Shown one piece after another: positions 22,471 through 31,478 of a DNA stretch of 36,370 nucleotides. The notes beneath the pieces are model-generated. The model made no database searches. It was not told where the DNA came from and saw only the letters and a list, made by a program, of their open reading frames with translations. Location: positions 46,852 to 83,221 of the forward strand of contig DKWV01000020.1 in the NCBI GenBank assembly GCA_002491905.1. The letters are read 5' to 3'. The first letter of the stretch is position 1; every line of letters begins with the position of its first letter. Origin of the DNA: Lachnospiraceae bacterium UBA7143. Lineage in GTDB: Bacteria; Bacillota; Clostridia; Lachnospirales; Lachnospiraceae. The position numbers were made by a program, and so were the translations under genes.

Positions 22471-24153
22471 TTATATTAATTTAGTTTTTCCTGCCAATTC
22501 TTTCATTTCACTGGCATTTTTTAAAGCGCTTTCCGTAATCGCGTCGCCGCCCAGCATTCTGGCCAGTTCCTCCACACTCTCCTCCTGTCCGAGTTCCCTG
22601 ATCCGGGTGATAGAGCGGTTGTCTTCGACCTGTTTCTCTATCACAAAATGGGTATCGGCCATAGCGGCAATCTGGGGCAGATGGGTAATGCAGATCAACT
22701 GGTGCCCTTTTCCCAGAATTCCCATTTTTTCCGATACTTTCCATGCCGTTCTGCCGCTGATCCCGGTGTCGATCTCATCAAAAATCAGTGTCCCGATCTC
22801 GTCCTTATCCGCAAGATGCGTCTTGAGCGCCAGCATAATACGCGAAAGCTCTCCGCCGCTGGCCACCTGCGAAAGTTCCCTGACCGGCTCTCCGGGGTTC
22901 GTGGAAATTAAAAACCGGACCCTGTCAAATCCATTTTCGGAAAGCCTCTCCTCGTCGGCTTCCACCTGAATCTCGAAAACCGCCTGCCCAAAATTGAGAT
23001 CCGACAGCGCCTCCCGCATCTTTTCGGACAGTATCTGCGCACTTTCCCTGCGCAGGCCGGAAATCTCCTCTGAAAGGGCAAGCGCCTCCTTCTTAAGGGA
23101 CGTCGTCTCGTCTGCAAGAGCTGCCCTGTAAGCGTCGTAGTCCTGATACTTTTCTATCGTTTCCAAAGCGCGCTCTCTGTAATCAAGAATTTCTTCCACG
23201 GTATTTCCATATTTTGACTTTAAGCGGTTCAACAGATTCAGGCGCGTTTCCGTCTGCTCAAACTGTCCGGCATCAAACTCAAGTCCCGAAAGGTACTCCG
23301 CCATCCCCCGGTTATAATCGTTTAAAAGGCTGTCAATGTCCAGAAGCTGTCTCTCATACTCCTGCAGCGTCTCATCGTAGGCAGAAACAGACCGGATTTC
23401 CCTGATCGCCCTTGCGATCACGCTGCCCGCTCCGCTGTTCTCATAACCGCACAGGGCATGGGCATTTACCGCCGCCTCCTCGATCTTTCTGGCATTGCTC
23501 ATCCGCTGATAGGCGCGCTCAACCTCCGCATCCTCCCCCGGCACGAGCGCCGCCTCCTCGATCTCCCGGCATTCAAACTCCGCCAGGGAACACTCTCTCT
23601 TCCGTGTCTCCTCATCCGTCTCATTCTCGGACAATTCCCGGCATTTATCCCTGTACTGACGGTAAATGCCGCGCAGGCGCGCCTTTTTTTCCGAAAGGCC
23701 GCTCCCAGCATAGGCGTCCAGTATTTCAAGCTGCTTCGTTTCCTTTAAAAGCGACTGGTGCTCATGCTGCCCATGAATATCAATCAAAATCTCCGAGAGC
23801 TGCCTGAGCTGTTTTGCGGTCACTGTCTCTCCGCAGACCTTACACTGGCTGCGGTTTTCCATAATTTTTCTCTGCAGAATAATCTGCCCTTCCTCCATAG
23901 GAAGCTCCATCTCCTGTATGGCTTTCACCTGCGCGGGATCTTCCACGGTAAATACCAGCTCCACCAGCGCATACTCCGCCCCCGCACGGATCATTTCCCT
24001 GTCCGCCTTGGCGCCCAGCGCCAGACTGATGGAACCGATGATGATAGACTTTCCGGCGCCCGTCTCCCCTGTCAGAATATTGAGCCCGCTGCCGAAAGTA
24101 ACCTCTGTCTCGTCAATCAACGCCAGATTTTTCACATGTAAACTCTGTAACAT
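22471..24153 (-). CDS. recN: DNA repair protein RecN
   Basis: An SMC-like ATPase acting early in double-strand break repair. The 560 residues begin MLQSLHVKNLALIDE and carry Walker A GETGAGKSII near residue 30, long coiled-coil segments on both sides of the middle region, the ABC signature VASGGELSRIMLALK and Walker B TLIFDEIDTGISGRTAWKV near 460-485. It follows argR by 14 bp and precedes spoIVB, the conserved argR-recN-spoIVB order of sporulating Firmicutes. Confidence 0.96.
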   Translation of the reverse strand: MLQSLHVKNLALIDETEVTFGSGLNILTGETGAGKSIIIGSISLALGAKADREMIRAGAEYALVELVFTVEDPAQVKAIQEMELPMEEGQIILQRKIMENRSQCKVCGETVTAKQLRQLSEILIDIHGQHEHQSLLKETKQLEILDAYAGSGLSEKKARLRGIYRQYRDKCRELSENETDEETRKRECSLAEFECREIEEAALVPGEDAEVERAYQRMSNARKIEEAAVNAHALCGYENSGAGSVIARAIREIRSVSAYDETLQEYERQLLDIDSLLNDYNRGMAEYLSGLEFDAGQFEQTETRLNLLNRLKSKYGNTVEEILDYRERALETIEKYQDYDAYRAALADETTSLKKEALALSEEISGLRRESAQILSEKMREALSDLNFGQAVFEIQVEADEERLSENGFDRVRFLISTNPGEPVRELSQVASGGELSRIMLALKTHLADKDEIGTLIFDEIDTGISGRTAWKVSEKMGILGKGHQLICITHLPQIAAMADTHFVIEKQVEDNRSITRIRELGQEESVEELARMLGGDAITESALKNASEMKELAGKTKLI

Positions 24154-24167
24154 TTCATCCCACCAAT

Positions 24168-24617
24168 CTACCCTACCATTCTGCCGATCTTCTCCATCAC
24201 GGTCCGGGCATCCTGTACGCTTCTCATAGCCATCATCACTGTATTATCCCCGGCGATACACCCGACAATCTCCTCGATCTTCATGGCATCCACCGCCGCC
24301 GCCACGGCCATCGCCATGCCCGACACTGTCTTTAACACCAGAAGGTTCTGCGCCAGCTCCATAGACACATATCCCTCCTTTAAAACCCTGCCGTAGGTAT
24401 CACCCAGATGCACTTCCTCCCCGCCAAAAGCCACGTATTTCTGCCGTCCCCTGCCGTTGGGAATTTTGGAGAGCTTTAGTTCCCTGATATCCCGGGATAC
24501 GGTAGCCTGCGTGACCGCGTACCCGTCCCCCCGAAGCCGCTCCACCAGCTCCTCCTGGGTTTCGATTTCATACTGTGCAATCAGCTCAATAATTCTCTCG
24601 AGTCTTTTCTTTTTCAT
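24168..24617 (-). CDS. argR: Arginine repressor ArgR/AhrC
   Basis: The 149 residues have an N-terminal winged helix (MKKKRLERIIELIAQYEIETQEEL, with ATVSRDIRELKLSK as the recognition part) and a C-terminal oligomerisation and arginine-binding domain (VVAA-type segment AVAAAVDAMK, then GCIAGDNTVMMAMR). It represses arginine synthesis and can activate catabolism when bound to arginine. Length is normal. It sits between nadK and recN as part of a conserved operon, not next to arginine genes. Confidence 0.95.
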   Translation of the reverse strand: MKKKRLERIIELIAQYEIETQEELVERLRGDGYAVTQATVSRDIRELKLSKIPNGRGRQKYVAFGGEEVHLGDTYGRVLKEGYVSMELAQNLLVLKTVSGMAMAVAAAVDAMKIEEIVGCIAGDNTVMMAMRSVQDARTVMEKIGRMVG

Positions 24618-24638
24618 AATACACTCAAATCCTCTTCC

Positions 24639-25478
24639 CTATGCTTCGCTCATTTTTTTATGGAGCACCGTCAAGAAGCTCTCCGTGTTCAGCCTGACAA
24701 TCCCCGTTGTCCTTTCGGAGCGGCGAATCAGAATACGGTCGCCTGTCTTAAGCGTAACCGTGTTGCTGCCGTCAAAACTGGCCTCCACCATCTGTTCATG
24801 TCCGTCCTTCCCCTCAGGAATCTCCACCGTGATCTCATCTTCCGGCGAAAAAACGATACTACGGGTATTTAACGTATGTGGGCAGATCGGCGTCAACAGC
24901 AAAAGACTGGCCGACGGCTCCACAATAGGTCCGCCCGCCGAGAGATTGTAGCCCGTGGAGCCCGTTGGCGTAGCCACGATCACTCCATCCGCGCAGTAAT
25001 CATTTAAAAACCGGTCATTCACATAAATGCGGACATTCAAAATCTGCAGGGAGCCGCAGCGTGAAATCACAATATCATTCAAGGCGTACCGCTCCTTTTC
25101 CTCTGTCTTTCCCGGCATCACCCTGCCAGAGAGCATCATCCGCTCTTCCCTGACAAATTCATCCTTAAGAAGCCTCTCCACCGCCTCCTCGGCACAGGCG
25201 CTCTCCACCTCAGCCAGATATCCCAGCGTACCAAGATTGATTCCAAGAAGCGGGATGTCGCTGTCCATCATATTTCCGGCCGCCCTAAGCAGCGTCCCGT
25301 CCCCGCCGAGCACCAGGGCACAGTCCACCCCGGCCGCCCTGTTTTCCGCAAAGGCCTGCCTCTCGTTTTTGACACAGACAGCCTCTCCGCCGTTTTTTTC
25401 AATAAAGGCTGTTATTTTTTTGGTAAACACACCATCGGGGTCCTTCGCCTCGTTGGTAATCAGATAAAACCGTTTCAT
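24639..25478 (-). CDS. nadK: NAD kinase
   Basis: It phosphorylates NAD to NADP. The 279 residues contain the nucleotide-binding GGDGTLLRAAG motif (about 59-69), LGTLGYLAEVE, NDIVISR and the conserved C-terminal GVIVATPTGSTGYNLSAGGP, with HTLNTRSIV later. It lies 21 bp before argR and directly after tlyA (3 bp apart), in the usual dxs-tlyA-nadK-argR-recN order. Confidence 0.96.
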   Translation of the reverse strand: MKRFYLITNEAKDPDGVFTKKITAFIEKNGGEAVCVKNERQAFAENRAAGVDCALVLGGDGTLLRAAGNMMDSDIPLLGINLGTLGYLAEVESACAEEAVERLLKDEFVREERMMLSGRVMPGKTEEKERYALNDIVISRCGSLQILNVRIYVNDRFLNDYCADGVIVATPTGSTGYNLSAGGPIVEPSASLLLLTPICPHTLNTRSIVFSPEDEITVEIPEGKDGHEQMVEASFDGSNTVTLKTGDRILIRRSERTTGIVRLNTESFLTVLHKKMSEA

Positions 25479-25481
25479 CTG

Positions 25482-26378
25482 CTATTTTGCCTCATCCAGC
25501 GCGCCGTGCGCCTCCTCAACCAGCTCTTCTATCCTCGCCTCATATTCCTCTTTTCGGGAAACGCCTCCCCCTGTCCCGGTCAGCGTAAGAAGCGCGTCAA
25601 TTGCCTCCTTTTCTGACATGTCCACAATCTCTACCGGAATCTCCGCCCGCTTCTCCAGCCACATCAGATACTCAATATTTCCCTCGGGACCCTTAATCGG
25701 CGAATAGGTGAGCCCTTTCACCGAAAATCCGATCATATCTGCGTAATCGACAATCCGCCGTATCACCTCGGCATGCACCTTCTTATCCCGCACCACGCCT
25801 TTTTTGCCGACCTTGTCGCGTCCTGCTTCAAACTGGGGCTTGATCAGGCAGACCATCTCTCCCCCCTGCCGCAGAAGTTTCCTTGCGGGAATCAGAATCT
25901 TGGTAAGAGAAATAAAGGAGACATCCACCGACGCAAAGTCGATAGGCTCCCTGATATCCGCATCAGTAACATAGCGGAAGTTAGTCTTCTCCATACAGAC
26001 CACCCGCCCGTCGTTCCGAAGCTTCCAGTCAAGCTGTCCATGCCCCACATCAATGGCGTATACCCTCCCTGCACCGTTTTGCAGCATACAGTCTGTAAAC
26101 CCACCTGTGGAAGCGCCGATATCCATGCATATCTTATCCTGCAGGGTAATCGGGAACTGCCCGATGGCCCGCTCCAGCTTAAGGCCGCCCCGGCTCACAT
26201 AGGGAATCTGTCTGCCCTTCACTTCAATCTGTATTTTGCTCTCGTCAAACAGGGTACCCGCCTTATCCTCCCGCTGGTTATCCACAAACACGTTTCCCGC
26301 CATCAGAAGCGCCTTCGCTTTCTCCCTGGAGGGTGCGTACCCCTGTCGGACTAAAATGACATCCAGTCTTTCCTTCAT
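25482..26378 (-). CDS. tlyA: TlyA family rRNA 2'-O-methyltransferase
   Basis: The 298 residues have an N-terminal S4 RNA-binding domain (RLDVILVRQGYAPSREKAKALLMAG) and an FtsJ-like SAM-dependent methyltransferase domain with DIGASTGGFTDCMLQNGA (about 87-104) and DVSFISLTKIL. Characterised members methylate ribosomal RNA cytidines; older annotation calls them haemolysins. Its ATG overlaps the dxs stop by four bases (ATGA), indicating translational coupling. Confidence 0.94.
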   Translation of the reverse strand: MKERLDVILVRQGYAPSREKAKALLMAGNVFVDNQREDKAGTLFDESKIQIEVKGRQIPYVSRGGLKLERAIGQFPITLQDKICMDIGASTGGFTDCMLQNGAGRVYAIDVGHGQLDWKLRNDGRVVCMEKTNFRYVTDADIREPIDFASVDVSFISLTKILIPARKLLRQGGEMVCLIKPQFEAGRDKVGKKGVVRDKKVHAEVIRRIVDYADMIGFSVKGLTYSPIKGPEGNIEYLMWLEKRAEIPVEIVDMSEKEAIDALLTLTGTGGGVSRKEEYEARIEELVEEAHGALDEAK

Positions 26379-28258
26379 AATTCCCGCTTATCTATCTGCG
26401 TCTGCCAGGCCACAGCCACCTTCTTCTCCACTGAGGCTGCATCAATGCCTGTCTCCTGCTTTAAAAGCTCCACGTTTCCATGCTCCACATATTCATCCGG
26501 AATGGCAATGCCAAGCACCTTCGCTCCCACATCCAGGGAATCCACAAACGCCCTGACATGGTCGCCAAAACCGCCGCTCGCCACATTCTCCTCCATCGTG
26601 ACAATCAGCCTGTGGGTTTTGCACGCCTCCCGGATCAGCTCCTCATCGATGGGTTTCACGAAGCGGGCGTTTGCCAGCGAACAGGAAAACCCTCTTTCCT
26701 TCAGCTTCTCCCGCACGGTAAGCGCTACCTTCACCATACTTCCCACCGCCAGAAGAAGGATATCCTTCTCTTTGTAGAGCATCTCTCCCTTCCCGTAGAC
26801 AATGGGTTCCCTGTATTCCTTCAACCCGTCAAAAGCTTCGCCTCTGGGATAACGGACAGCGATGGGACCGCCAAACCCCACCGCAAACTTGATCATATCG
26901 GAAAGCTCCCACTTATTCTTGGGCGCCATCACATGCATATTCGGTATGGACGACAGATAGGACAGGTCAAACAGCCCCTGGTGCGTCTCCCCGTCGCTCC
27001 CAACAAGCCCAGCCCTGTCGATGCAGAATACCACAGGAAGATTCTGGATGCACACGTCATGCAGGATCTGGTCATAGGCCCTCTGCAGGAAAGAGGAATA
27101 AATTGCAACGATAGGTTTCAGGCCTCCCGCCGCAAGGCCTGCCGCAAAGGTTACCGCATGCTCCTCGGCAATCCCCACGTCAAAGAAACGCTCCGGATAC
27201 ATGTTTCGGAACCGTTTCAGCCCCACGCCGTCCGGCATAGCCGCCGTGATCGCCACCACTTTCTCATCCCTCTGTCCCAGCTTACACATGACCGTGGAAA
27301 AAATGTCCGTGTAATTTGCCTTCGCCTTGGGAAAGGTGGGAATCCCCGTCTCGATATCAAAAGGCTCCGCCCCGTGGAATCTGGCGGGATGCCGCTCCGC
27401 CGGCGCATACCCCCGGCCCTTCTGGGTGATGACATGGACAAGCACAGCCTTCTTGACCTTTCTGGCTTCCCGGAAGATATGTACCATTTCCTGAATATTA
27501 TGGCCGTCCACAGGACCCAGATAAGTAATGCCCATGTCCTCGAAAAACATGCCCGGCACAACCAGCTGCTTAAAGCTGCTCTTGGCGCGCCTGATCTGGC
27601 TTACCACCTTATCCCCGTACTTCGGCCTGCCCCGAAGGGAATTATAAATTCCTTCCTTCAGATCCAGATACATATCTGCAGTCCGTATATTATTCAGATA
27701 TTTCGAAATGCCGCCCACATTCTCGGAAATGGACATATCATTATCGTTTAAGACAATGATAAAATTTGTTTCCAGCCGGGATGCGTTGTTTAAAGCTTCG
27801 TAAGCCATACCACCCGTGAGTGACCCATCGCCGATCACAGAGACAATCGTATTATTCCCGCCCTGAATGTCTCTCGCCTTCACCATACCAAGCCCCGCCG
27901 ATATGGAGGTGGAACTGTGTCCCGTATCAAAGCAGTCGCAGTCGCTCTCCTTCCGCTTCGGGAAACCGCTCATACCGCCGAACTTCCGCAAATTCACAAA
28001 GCCGTCGCGACGGCCAGTCAGGATCTTATGGGTATAGGACTGGTGCCCCACATCCCAGATCAGTTTATCCTCCGGCAGATTTAAAAATAGATGGAGTGCC
28101 ATCGTCAGCTCCACCGCACCCAGATTAGAGCCGAGATGCCCGCCTGTCACACTGATGCTCTGAATCAGGAATTTTCTGATCTCCTCCGCCAGTACGCCGT
28201 AATCCTCCGGCGCAATCTGCTTGATGTCATTTGTCTGTGTTATCTGTTCCAGTAACAT
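26375..28258 (-). CDS. dxs: 1-deoxy-D-xylulose-5-phosphate synthase
   Basis: A thiamine diphosphate enzyme that joins pyruvate and glyceraldehyde 3-phosphate, the first step of the MEP isoprenoid pathway. The 627 residues show VGHQSYTHKILTGRRD, the ThDP motif GDGSLTGGMAYEALNNA near residue 142, and the transketolase pyrimidine and C-terminal domains (AEEHAVTFAAGLA, DRAGLVGSDGETHQG). Length is standard. It follows ispA by 11 bp, pairing the start of the MEP pathway with prenyl chain elongation. Confidence 0.97.
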   Translation of the reverse strand: MLLEQITQTNDIKQIAPEDYGVLAEEIRKFLIQSISVTGGHLGSNLGAVELTMALHLFLNLPEDKLIWDVGHQSYTHKILTGRRDGFVNLRKFGGMSGFPKRKESDCDCFDTGHSSTSISAGLGMVKARDIQGGNNTIVSVIGDGSLTGGMAYEALNNASRLETNFIIVLNDNDMSISENVGGISKYLNNIRTADMYLDLKEGIYNSLRGRPKYGDKVVSQIRRAKSSFKQLVVPGMFFEDMGITYLGPVDGHNIQEMVHIFREARKVKKAVLVHVITQKGRGYAPAERHPARFHGAEPFDIETGIPTFPKAKANYTDIFSTVMCKLGQRDEKVVAITAAMPDGVGLKRFRNMYPERFFDVGIAEEHAVTFAAGLAAGGLKPIVAIYSSFLQRAYDQILHDVCIQNLPVVFCIDRAGLVGSDGETHQGLFDLSYLSSIPNMHVMAPKNKWELSDMIKFAVGFGGPIAVRYPRGEAFDGLKEYREPIVYGKGEMLYKEKDILLLAVGSMVKVALTVREKLKERGFSCSLANARFVKPIDEELIREACKTHRLIVTMEENVASGGFGDHVRAFVDSLDVGAKVLGIAIPDEYVEHGNVELLKQETGIDAASVEKKVAVAWQTQIDKREL

Positions 28259-28269
28259 AAGTACGCCCC

Positions 28270-29172
28270 TTACTTTTCTCTGTAGATCAAATGCTCAACT
28301 AAAGCTTCCAGAAAAGCATTTCTTTGCGGAAATCCTTTCAGGATCCCCACTGCCTCCTCCGAAAGCGCCTCCACCTGTCTTTTCGACTCCTCCAGACCAT
28401 GCATGGCCACATAGGTCAGCTTGTGGTTCTTCTCGTCGCTCCCCGTCGGTTTGCCGAGTACCTCCAGACTCCCCGTCACATCCAGGATGTCATCCTGAAT
28501 CTGAAAGGCGACACCGATATTTTCCGCGCATCTCTCTATCCGCTCCACCGCCTTCTCATCGGCTCCCGCAAGCACGGCTCCTATCGTCATCGCCGCCTGA
28601 ATCAGCGCTGCCGTTTTATTTTTATGAATGAACAAAAGCATTTCTTCCGGCACTTCCGTCTCCGGCCTTTCCGCCAGAAGATCCGCGCACTGGCCGCCAA
28701 CCATGCCGTAGACGCCGGCCTTTCGCCCTAAAATCTTCATGGCAAGCCCTGTCCGCTGATAATCCTCTATGGTTACGGACTTATCAAAAGCGCGAAGCGC
28801 AGTCTCATAGGCATAGTTTAGAAGGCCGTCCCCCGCAATCACAGCGATGTCCTCCCCGTAAACCACATGGGTCGTCTTCCTGCCCCTGCGGTAGTCATCA
28901 TTGTCCAGAGCCGGAAGATCATCGTGTATGAGGGAATACGTGTGGATAAACTCAATGGCCGCCATAAAGCAGGACAGTTCCTCCCCCACGTCACCAAACA
29001 GGGCTGCACTCTCCCGCATCAACAGCGGGCGAAGTCTCTTTCCTCCCGCCGACACCGCATAATCCATCGCCTCCAGCACCCTGCGCTGAAAACCCTCCGG
29101 CCCGGGAAGATATCCCCTGATTACTTCTTCTGCTTCCCCGGTTTTTCTCTCAAGCTCCTCTTCAAAATTCAT
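28270..29172 (-). CDS. ispA: Polyprenyl synthetase (farnesyl diphosphate synthase)
   Basis: It condenses isopentenyl diphosphate with allylic diphosphates. The 300 residues carry the first aspartate-rich motif DDLPALDND (near residue 85), GGKRLRP upstream of it and the second motif DDILD (near 225). The spacing of the first motif fits short-chain bacterial farnesyl synthases. I chose the ATG at 29172 because GGTGG precedes it and MNFEEELERK is a usual start; a GTG at 29181 would add three residues. It overlaps the xseB stop by 11 bp. Confidence 0.94.
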   Translation of the reverse strand: MNFEEELERKTGEAEEVIRGYLPGPEGFQRRVLEAMDYAVSAGGKRLRPLLMRESAALFGDVGEELSCFMAAIEFIHTYSLIHDDLPALDNDDYRRGRKTTHVVYGEDIAVIAGDGLLNYAYETALRAFDKSVTIEDYQRTGLAMKILGRKAGVYGMVGGQCADLLAERPETEVPEEMLLFIHKNKTAALIQAAMTIGAVLAGADEKAVERIERCAENIGVAFQIQDDILDVTGSLEVLGKPTGSDEKNHKLTYVAMHGLEESKRQVEALSEEAVGILKGFPQRNAFLEALVEHLIYREK

Positions 29173-29401
29173 CCAGTCCACCGTCCTCGTTGATCTTAAG
29201 CACTTTCTTCTCCACCCGGTCTATGGTTTCATTGCACTGTGCCAGAAGGGCCATACCGCGGTTATACTCCGCAAAGGACTGTTCCAGTGTAATGTCCTCC
29301 GTCTCCAGCCTTCCGATCACTTCCTCTATCTGTGCAAATGCGTCCTCCAAAGATAACGTCTGTTCTTTTTCTGTTTTATCTTCTTCCTTCTTTTTAGCCA
29401 T
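29162..29401 (-). CDS. xseB: Exodeoxyribonuclease VII small subunit
   Basis: The 79-residue helical protein contains LEDAFAQIEEVIGRLE and ITLEQSFAEYNRGMALLAQCNE, the XseB family core, preceded by a charged Lys/Glu N-terminus. Several XseB chains bind each XseA to make the nuclease that degrades single-stranded DNA. It overlaps xseA by 8 bp and ispA by 11 bp, so all three are likely coupled. Confidence 0.95.
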   Translation of the reverse strand: MAKKKEEDKTEKEQTLSLEDAFAQIEEVIGRLETEDITLEQSFAEYNRGMALLAQCNETIDRVEKKVLKINEDGGLDEF

Positions 29402-30593
29402 GTTGTTTCTCCTGCACCTGTGCCAAAAGACTTCCGTCCTTCACATAAACCCTGATCCGTTCTCCCACCGCCACCTGTTCCACGGAAGAAAGCGTTCTCC
29501 CGGAAGCGTCCGCGGCATAGGCGTATCCCTGACTCAGCTTATCAAGCGGCGACAGGCCTTTCATGCGTTCAGCATAAAGCGCAAGCCTGTGCCTCGTCTC
29601 CTGCAGCCTTTTCTCCATAGCCGACTGCAGGCGCTCCTCAAGCGATACCGACTGCGTTTTTTTCATCCGCAGGGTATGCAGGGGACTCAGGTATTTAAGC
29701 CGCACGCCATACTGCTCCGCCCTGTTCCGGCAATTCAACACCGTCCTCCTGCACAGATGCTGCATGGTATAGGCATATTCCGTCATCCGCTCCTCCAGCT
29801 GCCGGAAATCACAGACAGCGAGTTCAGCCGCCGCAGACGGCGTGGGAGCGCGCAGATCCGCCACAAAATCCGTGATCGTCACGTCCGTCTCATGCCCCAC
29901 TGCGGAAATAATCGGAACACTGCAGTCAAAAACCGCCTGCGCCACCGCCTCCTCGTTGAAAGCCCAGAGGTCCTCGATGGACCCGCCGCCCCTTCCAACA
30001 ATGATGGTATCCACCTGCAGTCTTTCCAGCGCGCGGATCCCGTTTATGATGCTGGGCGCAGCCGCCTCTCCCTGCACGATGGCCGGATAGAGGATAACCT
30101 GTACGTAAGGGTTCCTTCTGGTGGCCACATTGATGATGTCACGCACCGCCGCTCCCGTCTCGGCCGTCACCACACCCAATACTTTGATATAGCGGGGAAT
30201 CGGCCGCTTATACTCCTCGGCAAACATACCCCGCTCCGCCAGCTCCGCTTTCAGCCGCTCATATTTTTCATATAATGCCCCAATCCCGTCCAGCTCGATC
30301 CGCCTGGCATATAGCTGGTATTTCCCGTCGCGCTCATAAATGTCCACGCTTCCGCTTACAATAATCTGCTGTCCTTCCTCCATACGGAAGGGCAATCCCT
30401 TCCTGTCAGAGGAAAACATAACACATGATATTGCACTTTTTTCATCCTTCAGCGTAAAATAAATATGTCCGGACGTATGATATTTGCAGTTGCTGACCTC
30501 ACCCCTGATCCGGACCCTCTGCAGCATGAAATCCTGTGTAAACATATTCCTGATATAGGAATTGACCTGTGCCACTGTGTATACATTCTGCAT
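29394..30593 (-). CDS. xseA: Exodeoxyribonuclease VII large subunit
   Basis: The 399 residues have an N-terminal OB-fold (RIRGEVSNCKYHTSGHIYFTLKD, written here in parts as RIRGEVSN and GHIYFTLKD) and the catalytic core with GVVTAETGAAVRDI, IIVGRGGGSIEDLWAFNEE and SAVGHETDVTITDFVADLRAPTPSAAAE (key parts GHETDVTI and ADLRAPTP). A coiled-coil region follows. Length is typical for Clostridia. It lies 11 bp after nusB. Confidence 0.96.
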   Translation of the reverse strand: MQNVYTVAQVNSYIRNMFTQDFMLQRVRIRGEVSNCKYHTSGHIYFTLKDEKSAISCVMFSSDRKGLPFRMEEGQQIIVSGSVDIYERDGKYQLYARRIELDGIGALYEKYERLKAELAERGMFAEEYKRPIPRYIKVLGVVTAETGAAVRDIINVATRRNPYVQVILYPAIVQGEAAAPSIINGIRALERLQVDTIIVGRGGGSIEDLWAFNEEAVAQAVFDCSVPIISAVGHETDVTITDFVADLRAPTPSAAAELAVCDFRQLEERMTEYAYTMQHLCRRTVLNCRNRAEQYGVRLKYLSPLHTLRMKKTQSVSLEERLQSAMEKRLQETRHRLALYAERMKGLSPLDKLSQGYAYAADASGRTLSSVEQVAVGERIRVYVKDGSLLAQVQEKQHG

Positions 30594-30604
30594 ATGTCTG
30601 CCTC

Positions 30605-31000
30605 TTATGCGAATTTGGCCAAAACACCGTTCACAAACCCATAGGAGGCGTCCTGCCCGAATTTTTTGGCAAGCTCCACCGCCTCATTGATCGCGACGCC
30701 GGTGGGAACATCCTCGTCATAACAGATTTCATAGACAGCCAGACGCAGAATCGTCAGGTCAACCTTGCTCATCCTTCCGGTGTCCCACCCCGAAGCCTTC
30801 TCGTTCAGAAGGGCGTCAATTTCGGAAAGCTTCTCCGAGATTTTATGATATTTGTCCGAAATATAGGCGGCGTCTTTGTCCGTTGCAGCATCCTCATCCT
30901 CGAAGAACAGTTCCTCCTGCTCCGGCATATCCTCCATTTTATTAAATTCTACCCGGAACAGCAGTTTAAATATCTGTTCGCGCAACTCTCTTCTGCTCAT
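30605..31000 (-). CDS. nusB: Transcription antitermination factor NusB
   Basis: NusB works with NusE (S10) in antitermination of rRNA operons. The 131 residues are all-helical with the family pattern: MSRRELREQIFKLLF at the start, ILRLAVYEICYDEDVP in the middle and AINEAVELAKKFGQD then FVNGVLAKF at the end. It sits between the Asp23 family gene and xseA, an order common in Clostridia. Confidence 0.96.
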   Translation of the reverse strand: MSRRELREQIFKLLFRVEFNKMEDMPEQEELFFEDEDAATDKDAAYISDKYHKISEKLSEIDALLNEKASGWDTGRMSKVDLTILRLAVYEICYDEDVPTGVAINEAVELAKKFGQDASYGFVNGVLAKFA

Positions 31001-31015
31001 AGTAAACCACTCGTC

Positions 31016-31399
31016 CTACTTTTCTTTCGTCACATTGATTCCGGCAATGCGGATGTTCACATCCAGCACCTCCAGCCCGGTCATGTTCTCTATCGCGCTC
31101 TTCACCTTGGCCTGCACCCTCTGGCAGGTTGCCGGAATATTATAACCGTACTCAACGGTCAGCGCAAGTTCCACCTTAACCTTCTTTCCGGATACAGCAA
31201 CCTTTGATCCCTTGGAAAGACCTCTGACGCCCACCCGGCTCAAAAGCTCATTCGTGAGATTGCCCGCCATAGCGGCAACTCCGTCCACCTCCGTGGCAGC
31301 CAGCGCGGCAATCATCGCGACCACATCATCCGCGATCTTTACCGTTCCGGCTTTCTCCTCCTGTGACTCATATCCGCTCTTCGTTTCTTCCTGTTCCAT
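31016..31399 (-). CDS. Asp23/Gls24 family envelope stress protein
   Basis: The 127-residue product contains VKIADDVVAMIAALAATEVDGV, then GLSKGSKVAVSGKKVKVELALTVEYG and VQAKVKSAIENMTGLEVLDVNI, in short the Asp23 core (key pieces ATEVDGV, VEYGYNIP, MTGLEV). In Staphylococcus Asp23 lies under the membrane and relates to cell-wall stress; in Clostridia a copy is usual before nusB. I chose the ATG at 31399, which has GGAGGG just upstream; an in-frame ATG at 31411 contains that very site. The same arrangement occurs at recA. Confidence 0.92.
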   Translation of the reverse strand: MEQEETKSGYESQEEKAGTVKIADDVVAMIAALAATEVDGVAAMAGNLTNELLSRVGVRGLSKGSKVAVSGKKVKVELALTVEYGYNIPATCQRVQAKVKSAIENMTGLEVLDVNIRIAGINVTKEK

Positions 31400-31443
31400 G
31401 CTTCCCTCCATCTGCTTCCGTGCCTTTCACCGTATTTGGGTTA

Positions 31444-31472
31444 AGTATACCAAAATTTCTTATTTTTGCCTA
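31444..31472 (-). promoter_or_regulatory. SigmaA promoter of the asp23-nusB-xse-ispA-dxs operon
   Basis: TAGGCA (31467-31472), 17 bp and TATACT (31444-31449) lie between the transglutaminase gene stop and the Asp23 gene. The -10 matches 5 of 6 bases and the -35 matches 4 of 6. Confidence 0.6.
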
Positions 31473-31478
31473 GTCCCA